DNA of 64,000 nucleotides, from NCBI RefSeq assembly GCF_009363115.1, contig NZ_CP045298.1, positions 806,001-870,000 on the forward strand, given 5' to 3'. Shown one piece after another: positions 9,644 through 17,990 of the stretch. Within the stretch, counting starts at the first letter, position 1. Every line of letters starts with the position of its first letter. This stretch comes from Paenibacillus brasilensis (GTDB lineage Bacteria; Bacillota; Bacilli; Paenibacillales; Paenibacillaceae). The notes below the pieces were generated by a model that saw only the letters and a program-made list of their open reading frames with translations, had not been told where the DNA came from and ran no database searches. A program made the position numbers and the translations under genes.

Positions 9644-11007
9644 GTACACAATGACATTAATATTTAAGCATGGGTAGACGTCATCGAACAAATCCGTTAT
9701 GTTGGAAATAATATCCAACAGGAACGGGAGAATACAACACATGGCTAAACGAGAAAAACACATGGTAGCCTTTACCGAAAAGCAAAAACAGATTCTGGAG
9801 TACTTGAGAAACGGCAGCCACAGTCCATTGCACTTGATCCAGCGATCTACGATCCTGCTGTCCTTTGGAGAAAGACGTACCGAACGCAATACCGCCGCGA
9901 AGTGGCGCGCCACGCTGGATCGCCGCCAAACCGGAATTGGATCGCATCGAACAAGAGAACGCCCGGCAGTTTGCGATCGGCGATCAAGGCGACGTTACAG
10001 GATGCTGCCAGACCCGGCAAGCCGACCAAATTCACGCCTGAACAAGTCGCTCACATCATCAAGACCGCTTGCGAGAAACCGGAACATTTCGGCATCCCGC
10101 TTTCGCATTGGACGCCGTCTGCGTTGGCGCGTGAAGTGGTGAACCAACAAATTGTGCCATCCATCTCATCCCGTCAAGTGGGGTGCTTCTTAAAAAGAGA
10201 GGGATTTGAAACCGAATCAAAGCCGGTACTGGCTGAATCCGAACATCACGGATGAAGCCTCGTTCCATCAGGAAGTCCATCAGGTGTGCGAAGTGTACGA
10301 AGTGTACGAAGCCGCTCCAGCCTTGTACGAAAACGGCATCCATGTGCACTCCACTGACGAAATGACAGGCATTCAAGCGTTGTCGCATAAGCATGAGGCA
10401 TTGCCGATGGTTCCCGGAAAAGTGGAGCGTCGGGAGTTCGAATATGAGCGCCACGGCACTTCCGGTCTCATCGCCTCCCGACATGTGGTTACCGGGCAGA
10501 TCGAGTCGCCGCTCATTCAGCCGACGCGTACGGAATTGGATTTTGTGCAGCATGTTCGTGAAGTCGTTCTGCTGCATCCGGAGTACCAACATATCTTTAT
10601 TACGAATCAATTGAACACCCATCAATCCGAATCGTTGGTTCGCTTCGTCATCGATCGGGGCAAGCTGGGGCTGGACGAAGAGACCATCGGCGTAAAGGGA
10701 AAGTCAGGCATCCTGAAAAGCTTGGCCACGCGCAAAGCGTTCCTGGAAAACCTCGCCCATCTCATTCGGTTTGTGTATACGCCCAAGCATTGTTCATGGT
10801 TGAATCAAATTGAGTGTTGGTTTTCTATTTTGGTTCGTCGCTTACTGAACAAGCGATCCAGCTTCTCGTCCAAAGAGGCGCTTGAAGAGCGCATCGCTCA
10901 GTTTATCGTTTACTATAACACCCATCTAGCCAAGCCGTTCAAGTGGACATTTGACGGCAAGTTGCTTAAGGTTTGATTATTGCTCATTCTTTTATGCCAT
11001 TGTGTAC
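9644..11007 (+). mobile_element. IS630-family element, copy 1 (1364 bp, degraded)
   Basis: Terminal inverted repeats GTACACAATGaCATTAAT on the left (one base changed from copy 2) and its partner ending CCATTGTGTAC on the right. Both ends are flanked by C-TA and TA-G, which fits the known IS630 preference for CTAG with TA duplication. It is 11 bp longer than copy 2, explained exactly by a 9-bp tandem duplication (10291-10308) and two single-base insertions. It lies in the opposite orientation to copy 2. Confidence 0.9.
9741..10976 (+). pseudogene. IS630-family transposase, copy 1, frameshifted
   Basis: It encodes the same transposase as the second copy near 18 kb: an N-terminal helix-turn-helix region (MAKREKHMVAFTEKQK) and a C-terminal DDE domain (VHSTDEMTGIQAL, HCSWLNQIECWFS). 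Compared with copy 2 it has an extra C near 9910 (GCGCGCCACG) and an extra T near 9971 (CAGTTTGCG), which break the first reading frame twice, plus an in-frame 9-bp duplication that adds three residues (VYE). It also shares with copy 2 a frame change at the A5 run at 10192-10196. The first half is therefore dead even if that shared shift is programmed. Confidence 0.85.
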
Positions 11008-11028
11008 TAGCCTTCTTTTCCGGAGATA

Positions 11029-11451
11029 CTAACAGGCCTGTAACTGGACAGCAATAGTTGATGCAATGGAGAAGAAGACACCATGGGAGAAGGCTGTAAC
11101 GAAACGAGCTATAAGCAGCAGTTCAAATGACGTTGAAAGCGCGGCAATCCCGTTGCCGATAATGAAAATAACCATCAGCCACATAAGTAAAGACTTGCGG
11201 CTCATACGATTGATGAGCGCAGTGAGAATAGGGGCTCCTACAGCAACCTCGATGGCATAATCTGAAATAAGCAAGCCAGCCAGGGTAAGACCGATTTTCA
11301 TGTCACCTGCGATGGATGCAAGCAAACCAACTGGAGCAAACTCAGTTGTTCCGATACCAAAAGCACTGATAGCAAGAGCTAGAAGCGCCCAGTTACCTGA
11401 TTTTAATGTTTCTTTTTGCATTGGGGCTGATTGTACAGATGATTGGCTCAT
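11029..11451 (-). pseudogene. Truncated MFS transporter (N-terminal third)
   Basis: The 140 residues cover about four transmembrane helices of a DHA1-type drug exporter (NWALLALAISAFGIGTTEFAPVGLL; RFVTAFSHGVFFSIASTIA). Family members are near 400 residues. Homology ends at IASTIAVQLQ, and the frame stops about 20 bp from the IS630 copy; the missing two thirds are not found on the other side of the element. It is divergent from the HxlR regulator gene, an arrangement common for HxlR-controlled efflux pumps. Probably not functional. Confidence 0.8.
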
Positions 11452-11550
11452 GCAAATATTCCTCCTAGTTGTGAATCTAACTTCTCTACCGAAGTAAACT
11501 TTACTTTTGGTCTATGAGTGCTAGTATAGAGCTGTAAGGAATAAATGATA

Positions 11551-11607
11551 AGTACGTACTTTAAAGTTCTGTAGTAACCAAAAAGTTATATACGCACTAA
11601 AAAGTAC
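11551..11607. promoter_or_regulatory. Candidate HxlR operators in the MFS/hxlR divergent promoter
   Basis: The perfect palindrome AGTACGTACT (11551-11560) and the motif ACTAAAAAGTAC (11596-11607) both recur upstream of the DJ-1/aldo-keto-reductase divergent pair at 13813-13829. They lie between the truncated MFS gene and the HxlR gene. HxlR-family regulators are known to bind short AT-centred palindromes, which supports the assignment. Confidence 0.55.
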
Positions 11608-11635
11608 TCTACTTTGCTTAAGGAGGTAAATTAAA

Positions 11636-11968
11636 GTGTTTAACATTCCAGTTGAAGCAACTCTTGAAGTGATCGGTGGCAAATGGAAGGCCGTCATCTT
11701 GTGTCATTTAGATAAGGGGGAGAAGCGAACAAGCGAATTAAAAAGATTAATGCCTGGCATTACCCAAAAAATGCTTACCCAGCAATTACGTGAGCTTGAA
11801 GAGGACGGAGTGGTGAAACGAAGTATTTACGAACAGATACCGCCGAAAGTTGTTTACTCGTTAACAGAATATGGATGGTCTCTGAAACCCATTCTTGATA
11901 CGATGTGTGCTTGGGGTGAGCAGCATATGGAAATGGTTGAAGGCCCCGAAATTGAAATTTCCAAATAA
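11636..11968 (+). CDS. HxlR-family transcriptional regulator
   Basis: A 110-residue winged-helix regulator with the family signature VEATLEVIGGKWKAVILCHL, then ELKRLMPGITQKMLTQQLREL (recognition helix) and the wing VYSLTEYG. The family controls responses to electrophiles, quinones and aldehydes. In many members the N-terminus reads CPVEATL with a redox-active cysteine; here it is NIPVEATL, so that cysteine is missing, and the only Cys near the N-terminus is at about residue 24. The start is GTG after AAGGAGG. It is followed by a LysR gene and faces the truncated MFS gene. Two motifs upstream recur at a second promoter in the island. Confidence 0.9.
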   Translation: MFNIPVEATLEVIGGKWKAVILCHLDKGEKRTSELKRLMPGITQKMLTQQLRELEEDGVVKRSIYEQIPPKVVYSLTEYGWSLKPILDTMCAWGEQHMEMVEGPEIEISK

Positions 11969-11999
11969 ATTATTTGGGTACAGTAAGCCTGGAGGCATT

Positions 12000-12863
12000 A
12001 TGATTGACTTTGAATGGTACCGGAGTTTCATAAGCATCTACAAAAATGAAACTGTTTCTAAAGCCGCAGAAAGCCGTTACCTTACACAGCCGGCGATGAG
12101 TCAGCATTTGTCGGCCTTGGAAAGTGAAGTGGGAGAGCCATTGTTTTTGCGGACTCCGCGAAAGATGGTTCCTACGGACAAGGGGAAAGAGCTGTATACA
12201 CTCGTTGCGCCCATTTTGGAGCGTTTAGAGAATATTACATTGCGCATCAAAGCTCCGTCCCTTACCGAAATTCCGAAGGTACGCTTAGGTGCAGCACCGG
12301 AATATATGCTTTATCGGCTTTTGGAGTATGGGGAATCTATGGGGTTTCGCATTATTGCACAATTGGGAACGGCTGAACAGCTCTTGGGATATCTGCAGGA
12401 GGATAAAGTCGATTTTATTATTACCTCGCGAAAAAACGATGTTCCGGGCTTCTCTTACGTAAAGCTGGAAGTCGAAACCTTCGTACTCGTCGCTCCAATG
12501 AATTATGAATCTCCGGCGGACGATATTGAAGAATGGCTAAACCTGCAGCCTTGGTTGAGCTACGGACTGGAATTGCCAATCATACGAAGATTTTGGCGAC
12601 AGCATTTCAATAAACGTCCGCAATGGGAACCGGTCCATGTTATTCCTGATTTACGTGGGATACTGAAAGGAATCGAAAGTCATATGGGGATGAGCCTTTT
12701 GCCAACCTATCTCATTCGTGAATCCTTGTCCCTCGGCAAAACGAAGGTGGTTTTTCCTGACTACACTGTCGAAAATGAGCTTTATCTTGCGTATAGGGTG
12801 AAGGACAAAGAACACCCGAATCTTCAAATGGTGATTGAAAAGTTAAGAAGCATAATAGGATAG
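12000..12863 (+). CDS. LysR-family transcriptional regulator
   Basis: A 287-residue regulator with an N-terminal helix-turn-helix (WYRSFISIYKNETVSKAAES, LTQPAMSQHLSALE) and a C-terminal substrate-binding domain from about residue 90. ATG at 12000 is chosen because GGAGG stands six bases upstream and the protein begins with the normal LysR pattern; the frame runs open further upstream over the HxlR gene, but that part is not LysR-like. It lies 31 bp after the HxlR gene and has its own terminator. The target genes are unknown; the neighbouring detoxification genes are the obvious candidates. Confidence 0.9.
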   Translation: MIDFEWYRSFISIYKNETVSKAAESRYLTQPAMSQHLSALESEVGEPLFLRTPRKMVPTDKGKELYTLVAPILERLENITLRIKAPSLTEIPKVRLGAAPEYMLYRLLEYGESMGFRIIAQLGTAEQLLGYLQEDKVDFIITSRKNDVPGFSYVKLEVETFVLVAPMNYESPADDIEEWLNLQPWLSYGLELPIIRRFWRQHFNKRPQWEPVHVIPDLRGILKGIESHMGMSLLPTYLIRESLSLGKTKVVFPDYTVENELYLAYRVKDKEHPNLQMVIEKLRSIIG

Positions 12864-12900
12864 AATAAAGCTGCGAACCGGATAGGCTCGCAGCTTTATT
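12864..12900 (+). terminator. Terminator after the LysR gene
   Basis: Perfect 13-bp stem, AATAAAGCTGCGA (12864-12876) with TCGCAGCTTTATT (12888-12900), starting right after the stop codon and followed by TTATAAAAT. Confidence 0.85.
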
Positions 12901-12953
12901 TATAAAATATAAGAATTTATATGTTTCACGCACTAAATTATTTTATATTTTTC

Positions 12954-12995
12954 GCAGAAGCGGACCGTCCTTTTAAAGGACGGTTCCGTTTCTGC
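12954..12995 (-). terminator. Hairpin after the DJ-1 gene
   Basis: GCAGAAGCGGACCGTCC pairs with GGACGGTTCCGTTTCTGC around a short loop, directly after the DJ-1 stop codon. There is no T-run on the minus strand side, so it is a strong hairpin but an incomplete intrinsic terminator. Confidence 0.4.
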
Positions 12996-13655
12996 TTACC
13001 CGAGCAGATTAATGATTGCTTTGGCAACACTTTCGGTAGATTGAGGATTTTGCCCGGTAATCAAATTTCCGTCTACCTCATAATGATTACTCCAGTCGGA
13101 TTCTGCTACAAAGTCGGCCCCCGCTTGGCGCAATGAAGATTCCAGCAAGAAAGGCATGTAGGCGTCCAAGGTTGCTGCTTTCTCTTCCGAGTCGGTAAAG
13201 GCTGTCACTCGTTTTCCTTGAACCAGAGGAGTTCCATCGGATAAAGTGGCATTGACCAATCCGGCTGGTCCGTGGCAAACTGCGGCGACAATTTTGCCCG
13301 CTTCGTAAAATTCTCTCAGCAGTAATTGGAGCTTTTGGTTCTGGGGCAAGTCAAACATCGTACCGTGACCACCGGGAAGGAAAATAGCTTCAAAGTCCTC
13401 GGATTTAATCTCGTCCAATTTCACCGTATTTTCCAGATAGCGGGCAGTGTCAAGAATCTCCTTGAGAGTGTCCGCGTTTATGCTGGACTCATCAATTGGC
13501 GTTTTACCGCCCAATGGACTGGCTATGGTGATTTGGTATCCTTGTTTGCTGAATTCCAGATAAGGCTCAGCGAATTCGGAAAGCCAAAGGCCGGTTGGCT
13601 TTCCATTATTCATTTTATCCGCTGAAGTAACAATAATGGCTATATCTTTTGGCAT
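12996..13655 (-). CDS. DJ-1/PfpI-superfamily protein (glyoxalase III or deglycase type)
   Basis: A 219-residue protein of the type 1 glutamine-amidotransferase fold. The nucleophile cysteine sits in AAVCHGPAGL, with the conserved GHGTMFDLP loop and a Glu in the N-terminal part. This is the Hsp31-like group, whose members detoxify methylglyoxal or repair glycated proteins; which activity applies here cannot be told. ATG at 13655 is supported by AAGGAGAG ten bases upstream. It is divergent from a broken aldo/keto reductase gene, and the shared intergenic region holds the same palindrome found before the HxlR gene. Confidence 0.88.
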   Translation of the reverse strand: MPKDIAIIVTSADKMNNGKPTGLWLSEFAEPYLEFSKQGYQITIASPLGGKTPIDESSINADTLKEILDTARYLENTVKLDEIKSEDFEAIFLPGGHGTMFDLPQNQKLQLLLREFYEAGKIVAAVCHGPAGLVNATLSDGTPLVQGKRVTAFTDSEEKAATLDAYMPFLLESSLRQAGADFVAESDWSNHYEVDGNLITGQNPQSTESVAKAIINLLG

Positions 13656-13795
13656 GTTGTTTCTCTCCTTTAGGGAATTTGTTTTGCAGTCCCCATTGTA
13701 TAGTTGGCCCAGGAATATATCCAATTAGATAATGAGCATAAAGGTATAAATTTATTTATAGGTCTCGAATAGTTCCCGAAAAATTTAGTAGGCAC

Positions 13796-13829
13796 TTTTT
13801 AGTGCCTACAGTACTAAAAAGTACGTACT
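13796..13829. promoter_or_regulatory. Second candidate HxlR operator in the DJ-1/aldo-keto-reductase divergent region
   Basis: ACTAAAAAGTAC (13813-13824) runs into the palindrome AGTACGTACT (13820-13829); both motifs also occur upstream of the HxlR gene. Next to it is another inverted repeat, GGCACT-TTTT-AGTGCC. A plus-strand TATAAT lies about 25 bp downstream. Confidence 0.5.
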
Positions 13830-13915
13830 ATTCATAAATGTTCAACTGAATTTATAATAATCCTTGCCATACACGTTTCTACCCGGAGCAATTAATGAAT
13901 GGATGAAAGATACAA

Positions 13916-14025
13916 ATGGTGAATAGTTTACAAGATACTACTACACTGCGTAATGGTGTGAGCATGCCGTGGTTTGGGTGTATTTAAAGTTGAGGAAGGT
14001 CCCGAACTTGAAAACAAGGCTGCCA
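13916..14025 (+). pseudogene. Aldo/keto reductase, N-terminal remnant
   Basis: ATG at 13916 begins MVNSLQDTTTLRNGVSMPWFG, the start of a YvgN-type aldo/keto reductase. The frame breaks where the text should read GLGVFKVEEGPELEN; a 4-base loss brings an early TAA. After about 35 codons the homology stops and passes directly into flavin oxidoreductase sequence. This is an end-to-end deletion joint that removed most of the reductase gene. Confidence 0.7.
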
Positions 14026-14761
14026 GTGGAGGATCGCTCAGCAAGAGCCTTTTTCCTGTTTGGTAAACCCGGCGACAGGAAAAGAACACGAGTATGAGAT
14101 CAAGGAAGCCGAAGCTAAAAAGAAAGTGATGGTCGTAGGTGGAGGAGCGGTTGGTATGGAAGCGGCTATTGTAGCTGCCAAACGCGGTCATGATGTAACC
14201 ATATATGAAAAGAATAATAAGCTTGGCGGACAATGGCCGGATGAAATCATCCTCGCTTTGGGAACCACTCCAATTTCTGGAATACCAGGCGCAGACAAAT
14301 CTCATGTATTACCGCAAATGATGTATTAATGGGTAAAGTTGATCTGGTAGAAGATGTGGTCGTCATTGGTGGCGGGTTAGTAGGGGCAGAAACTGCAGAA
14401 CATATTGCCGTTCATAATCGAAAGACCTCAATTGTTGAGATGCGTCCGGAAATTGCAGCCGATATGGAGCCTTCCGTCCAAAGAGTTCTTAATGAAGTCC
14501 TTAAAGGCTAATGAAGTAACCGCTTATGTAAATTCGAAGGTACTGGAAATAACAAATACCAGTGTAATCATTGAAACGGAAGAGGGAGCCCAATCGCTGC
14601 TTGCTTCCTTGGTAGTTCTGGCAATAGGATCAAGATCCAATAACTCATTGGCTGCAAAACTTGTAGATAAGTACAGCGTTAAAGTTCTTGGTGATGCTTC
14701 AGTTGTAGGTAAGGTTTTGGATGGTATCAACCTTGCTAACAAGACTGCTTTGGCAATATAA
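14026..14761 (+). pseudogene. NADH:flavin oxidoreductase / 2,4-dienoyl-CoA-reductase type, C-terminal remnant
   Basis: Only the FAD/NAD-binding half of an old-yellow-enzyme/FadH-type protein remains; the FMN barrel of about 330 residues is gone. Readable parts are RIAQQEPFSCLVNPATGKE, then VMVVGGGAVGMEAAIVAAKRGHDVTIYEKNNKLGGQ, DEIILALGTTPISGIPGAD, and VVVIGGGLVGAETAEHIAVHNRKT. About 65 residues are missing after LGGQ. The frame changes at about 14290 (VITANDVLMG expected, VLPQMMY and stop read) and again at about 14500 (LKANEVTAYV in another frame). It is not functional. The neighbouring alcohol dehydrogenase starts 14 bp later and looks intact. Confidence 0.85.
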
Positions 14762-14775
14762 AAAGGAGGAGTACA

Positions 14776-15942
14776 ATGAATCCCTTTCAATTTAACAATC
14801 CTACCAAAATCCTTTTTGGACGTGGGCAAGTAGAAGAAATCAAAAATGAAATTCCAACCTATGGACGGCGTGTTTTGCTTCTATACGGGGGAGGAAGTAT
14901 TAAAAAGAATGGGCTGTACGATCAAGTTATTAAAGCCCTGTCTGAAATTACAGATGTCTATGTGGAGGAACTGAGCGGAGTGGAACCCAATCCGCGGTTA
15001 ACAACGGTGAATAAGGGAATCAACCTTATAAAAGAAAATAATTTGAATTTTATCCTAGCTGTGGGTGGAGGAAGCGTAATTGATTGTGCAAAAGCCATCT
15101 CTGCAGGCGTCTACTACGATGGTGATGTGTGGGATATTGTAACGAATAAAGTAACAGCAAAAAAAGCCGTTCCTATCGGCACCGTGTTGACCATCTCTGC
15201 GACAGGATCAGAAGCGAACAGCGGTTCGGTCATTACCAACTGGGAAGAGAAGGATAAACGTTTTTTTGTCTCCGATCATACTTTCCCTAAATTCAGTGTC
15301 CTGGATCCGGAAAACACTTTTTCAGTGCCCAAAAACCAAACGGTTTACGGCATGGTAGACATAATGTCCCATGTTTTCGAACAATACTTTCATGCTTCAT
15401 CCAATGCCCCGTTGCAAGAACGGGTCGGTGAATCCATCCTACAGACGACAATGGAAGTTGCGCCCAATTTGATAAATGATCTCCATAATTATGATTACCG
15501 TGAGGTCATCATGCTCAACGGAACTTTTGCTTTAAATGGCATTCTATCCATGGGTGTTCATACGGATTGGGCGACCCATACGATCGAGCATGCGGTCTCA
15601 GCCGTTCATGACATTCCTCATGGCGGCGGATTAGCAATCTTGTTCCCTGTTTGGATGGAGTTTGTCGCTTCCAAAAATCCGGAAAAAGTGGCTCAATTAG
15701 GGGTTCGCGTGTTTGGAATTGAAGCTGAAAACAAAAAAAATTCTGACGTGGCGGTAGAGACGATTCGAAAATTACGTGAGTTCTGGAGTTCGCTCGGAGC
15801 GCCTGAGAAACTTTCCGATTATGGAATCGACGGTACAGAAATCGATTTAATGGTTGAAAGAACAATGATCACCGAAACCATTGGAAGTTATGTCCCTTTA
15901 AATAAAAAAGATGTGGAGACCATTTTAAGAAAATCATTATAG
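14776..15942 (+). CDS. Iron-containing alcohol dehydrogenase (NADH-dependent butanol dehydrogenase type)
   Basis: A 388-residue group III alcohol dehydrogenase with the NAD-binding GGGSVIDCAKAI, and the metal-binding region with DIMSHVFEQYF and the histidines of [24 protein letters not shown]. It should reduce aldehydes to alcohols in the cytoplasm with NAD(P)H. An AGGAGG site precedes the ATG. It is the only complete enzyme gene on its side of the island and follows two broken oxidoreductase genes. A paralogue with roughly half of its residues identical lies at 40880-42043 outside the island. Reduction of toxic aldehydes is the likely role in this context, but this is inferred. Confidence 0.92.
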   Translation: MNPFQFNNPTKILFGRGQVEEIKNEIPTYGRRVLLLYGGGSIKKNGLYDQVIKALSEITDVYVEELSGVEPNPRLTTVNKGINLIKENNLNFILAVGGGSVIDCAKAISAGVYYDGDVWDIVTNKVTAKKAVPIGTVLTISATGSEANSGSVITNWEEKDKRFFVSDHTFPKFSVLDPENTFSVPKNQTVYGMVDIMSHVFEQYFHASSNAPLQERVGESILQTTMEVAPNLINDLHNYDYREVIMLNGTFALNGILSMGVHTDWATHTIEHAVSAVHDIPHGGGLAILFPVWMEFVASKNPEKVAQLGVRVFGIEAENKKNSDVAVETIRKLREFWSSLGAPEKLSDYGIDGTEIDLMVERTMITETIGSYVPLNKKDVETILRKSL

Positions 15943-15973
15943 TCAATCAACGAAAGAAGGGAGATCATAGAAA

Positions 15974-16263
15974 ATGAGCGCTATTTCGATTGCAGCTATT
16001 CTTCAAGCAAAACCGGTGAAAGAACAGCTGCTGCATCAATAGTTGGTAAAATTGGTTTCATCTTCCGGATTGATGAAAGATGCATAAAGTACATCCTTCA
16101 TCAATCTATAGAAAATAATGCAGTTTTTGTGTTTTATGAAATCTGGAAAGATGAGGAGTCTATAAACATCCATATTCAAAAAGACCATTATAAGCAATTT
16201 CTAGGTAATACAGAGGATCTTATCGAGTCAAGGCAAACACATCGATTGCACGAAATTAATTGA
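15974..16263 (+). pseudogene. Antibiotic-biosynthesis-monooxygenase (ABM/YgiN) family protein, frameshifted
   Basis: It starts MSAISIAAILQAKP-KEQLLHQ, continues after a base change to a stop as LVKLVSSS, and in another frame as RIDERCIKYILHQSIENNA-FVFYEIWKDEESINIHIQKDHY and ESRQTHRLHEIN. Pieced together these make an ABM-fold protein of about 95 residues, the family of small quinol/heme monooxygenases. One nonsense change and at least one frameshift inactivate it. It follows the alcohol dehydrogenase by 31 bp and probably belonged to the same operon. Confidence 0.7.
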
Positions 16264-16329
16264 TCTGGATGGATAAAAGGAAAACATAAAAAGGTTCTAA
16301 GCGAAATTATGCTTTGGTATTATCCCCTT

Positions 16330-16588
16330 CAAGTAGACACTCAAAAAAGTCCACATGTATCATGAGAATGGAGTAAACTTGGAGGAGGAAGATAGCTACA
16401 CCACCGTTTCAGCCCGATTGGAAATTTGGAGCAAGACCCAGCTTCAGGAGTGGGTAAAGAAGAGTATAAGGCTGGCGAGGTCTACGACACTCGTAAGGGA
16501 AGCAGATGTGAACTGGTTCAACCACCAGCGCATCCATGGCACACCGAGATACCTCACGCCAGTAGAGGCCAGAAAGATCCCTTCATAA
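16330..16588 (+). pseudogene. IS3-family transposase, C-terminal fragment
   Basis: The readable end is VNWFNHQRIHGTPRYLTPVEARK, the normal C-terminal signature of IS3-family OrfB integrases (WYNxxRxHxxLxYxTPxE). Nothing upstream matches the catalytic DDE core, so this is a remnant of about 75 codons. It shows that at least one other element entered this zone before the present IS630 copies. Confidence 0.6.
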
Positions 16589-17197
16589 TAGTTGTCCAGT
16601 TTTCTGTTGACAATCCAAACCTCTGTTCCATATTATCTAAGACGTTTAATTACTATGAAGACGCATGACAACATTGTTATGTGTTTTCTTATATAGAAAC
16701 TCGAAATGTGAGCTCAACTATGTGTAGGGGGGCTGCATACAAAGTAAAAAAGTATCAATTATTACTATATAAATTATAATTTGTCTCAATAATAATTAAA
16801 GAATGTCTCAATTATAAAATGTAATAAAGACTTTATAATATTGAAAAGGAATCTCATTACTAAATTGATAGGTTGTTTTGCAGTGATTGGAAAAGCTTCT
16901 ACTTCGCCTAATCTAAACAAATTTTCTCCGTCATTAGAGCCATGAAGAGAAAACGAAAGAATAAAAGCTCTAGAAGATGGCTGGGACAATAGATATCATT
17001 GATCGTTTTGCCTTCGTCTAATTTGAAGATGATTTCTCCGCCTTTGTTGTTTAAGCTGCTTTCCCAATGGAGATTATCATCAACTAAAACATTTTTAGGG
17101 GAAGTGTTTTTGGAATCTCCGTTTGTCGAAAATGTTGTTTTATACTATTTATATGAAACTCTCAATGAATGTATTTCTTATCATGAAATTCATACTA
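16589..17197. other. AT-rich stretch without an intact gene
   Basis: From the IS3 remnant to the second IS630 copy the base composition drops sharply compared with the flanks. No intact gene with a ribosome binding site is visible. The only coding-like signal is the broken minus-strand frame at about 16786-17150. The composition suggests DNA from another source. Confidence 0.6.
16786..17150 (-). pseudogene. Unrecognised decayed protein gene
   Basis: On the minus strand a stop-free frame reads about TNGDSKNTSPKNVLVDD, then NLHWESSLNNKGGEIIFKL and DEGKTINDIYCPSHLLEL. Near 16985 a second frame takes over with SSRAFILSFSLHGSNDG and RLGEVEAFPITAKQPINLV. The residue make-up looks like real protein, and the two parts join at one frame change, so this is probably one gene of more than 110 residues that has decayed. 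I do not recognise the family. There is no start codon with a ribosome binding site. Confidence 0.3.
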
Positions 17198-17228
17198 GTA
17201 CACAATGGCATAAAAGAATGAGCAATAA

Positions 17229-17990
17229 TCAAACCTTAAGCAACTTGCCGTCAAATGTCCACTTGAACGGCTTGGCTAGATGGGTGTTATAGTAAACGAT
17301 AAACTGAGCGATGCGCTCTTCAAGCGCCTCTTTGGACGAGAAGCTGGATCGCTTGTTCAGTAAGCGACGAACCAAAATAGAAAACCAACACTCAATTTGG
17401 TTTAACCATGAACAATGCTTGGGCGTATACACAAACCGAATGAGATGGGCGAGGTTTTCCAGGAACGCTTTGCGCGTGGCCAAGCTTTTCAGGATGCCTG
17501 ACTTTCCCTTTACGCCGATGGTCTCTTCGTCCAGCCCCAGCTTGCCCCGATCGATGACGAAGCGAACCAACGATTCGGATTGATGGGTGTTCAATTGATC
17601 CGTAATAAAGATATGTTGGTGCTCCGGATGCAGCAGAACGACTTCACGAACATGCTGCACAAAATCCAATTCCGTACGCGTCGGCTGAATGAGCGGCGAC
17701 TCGATCTGCCCGGTAACCACATGTCGGGAGGCGATGAGACCGGAAGTGCCGTGGCGCTCATATTCGAACTCCCGACGCTCCACTTTTCCGGGAACCATCG
17801 GCAATGCCTCATGCTTATGCGACAACGCTTGAATGCCTGTCATTTCGTCAGTGGAGTGCACATGGATGCCGTTTTCGTACAAGGCTGGAGCGGCTTCGTA
17901 CACTTCGCACACCTGATGGACTTCCTGATGGAACGAGGCTTCATCCGTGATGTTCGGATTCAGCCAGTACCGGCTTTGATTCGGTTTCAA
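17229..17990 (-). CDS. IS630-family transposase, second frame (orfB, DDE domain)
   Basis: The catalytic half: first Asp in VHSTDEMTGIQAL, second Asp in IFITDQLNTHQS, and Glu in KHCSWLNQIECWFSILVRRLL. The frame starts within orfA with no good ribosome binding site at the first start-like codon (TTG at 17990), so it is probably made by a +1 frameshift from orfA rather than by separate initiation. Compared with copy 1 it lacks the three-residue VYE duplication, and in IFITDQLN it has the conserved Asp where copy 1 reads IFITNQLN. Confidence 0.8.
   Translation of the reverse strand: MKPNQSRYWLNPNITDEASFHQEVHQVCEVYEAAPALYENGIHVHSTDEMTGIQALSHKHEALPMVPGKVERREFEYERHGTSGLIASRHVVTGQIESPLIQPTRTELDFVQHVREVVLLHPEHQHIFITDQLNTHQSESLVRFVIDRGKLGLDEETIGVKGKSGILKSLATRKAFLENLAHLIRFVYTPKHCSWLNQIECWFSILVRRLLNKRSSFSSKEALEERIAQFIVYYNTHLAKPFKWTFDGKLLKV

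Noticed and set aside
10059..10625. 188-codon frame on the opposite strand inside the IS630 copy (also in copy 2 at 17580-18137)
   Set aside because: It repeats only because the element is duplicated; it lies antisense to the DDE domain and has no start signal.
16999..17292. 97-codon plus-strand frame running into the second IS630 copy
   Set aside because: It crosses the IS boundary and lies opposite the more protein-like minus-strand text.
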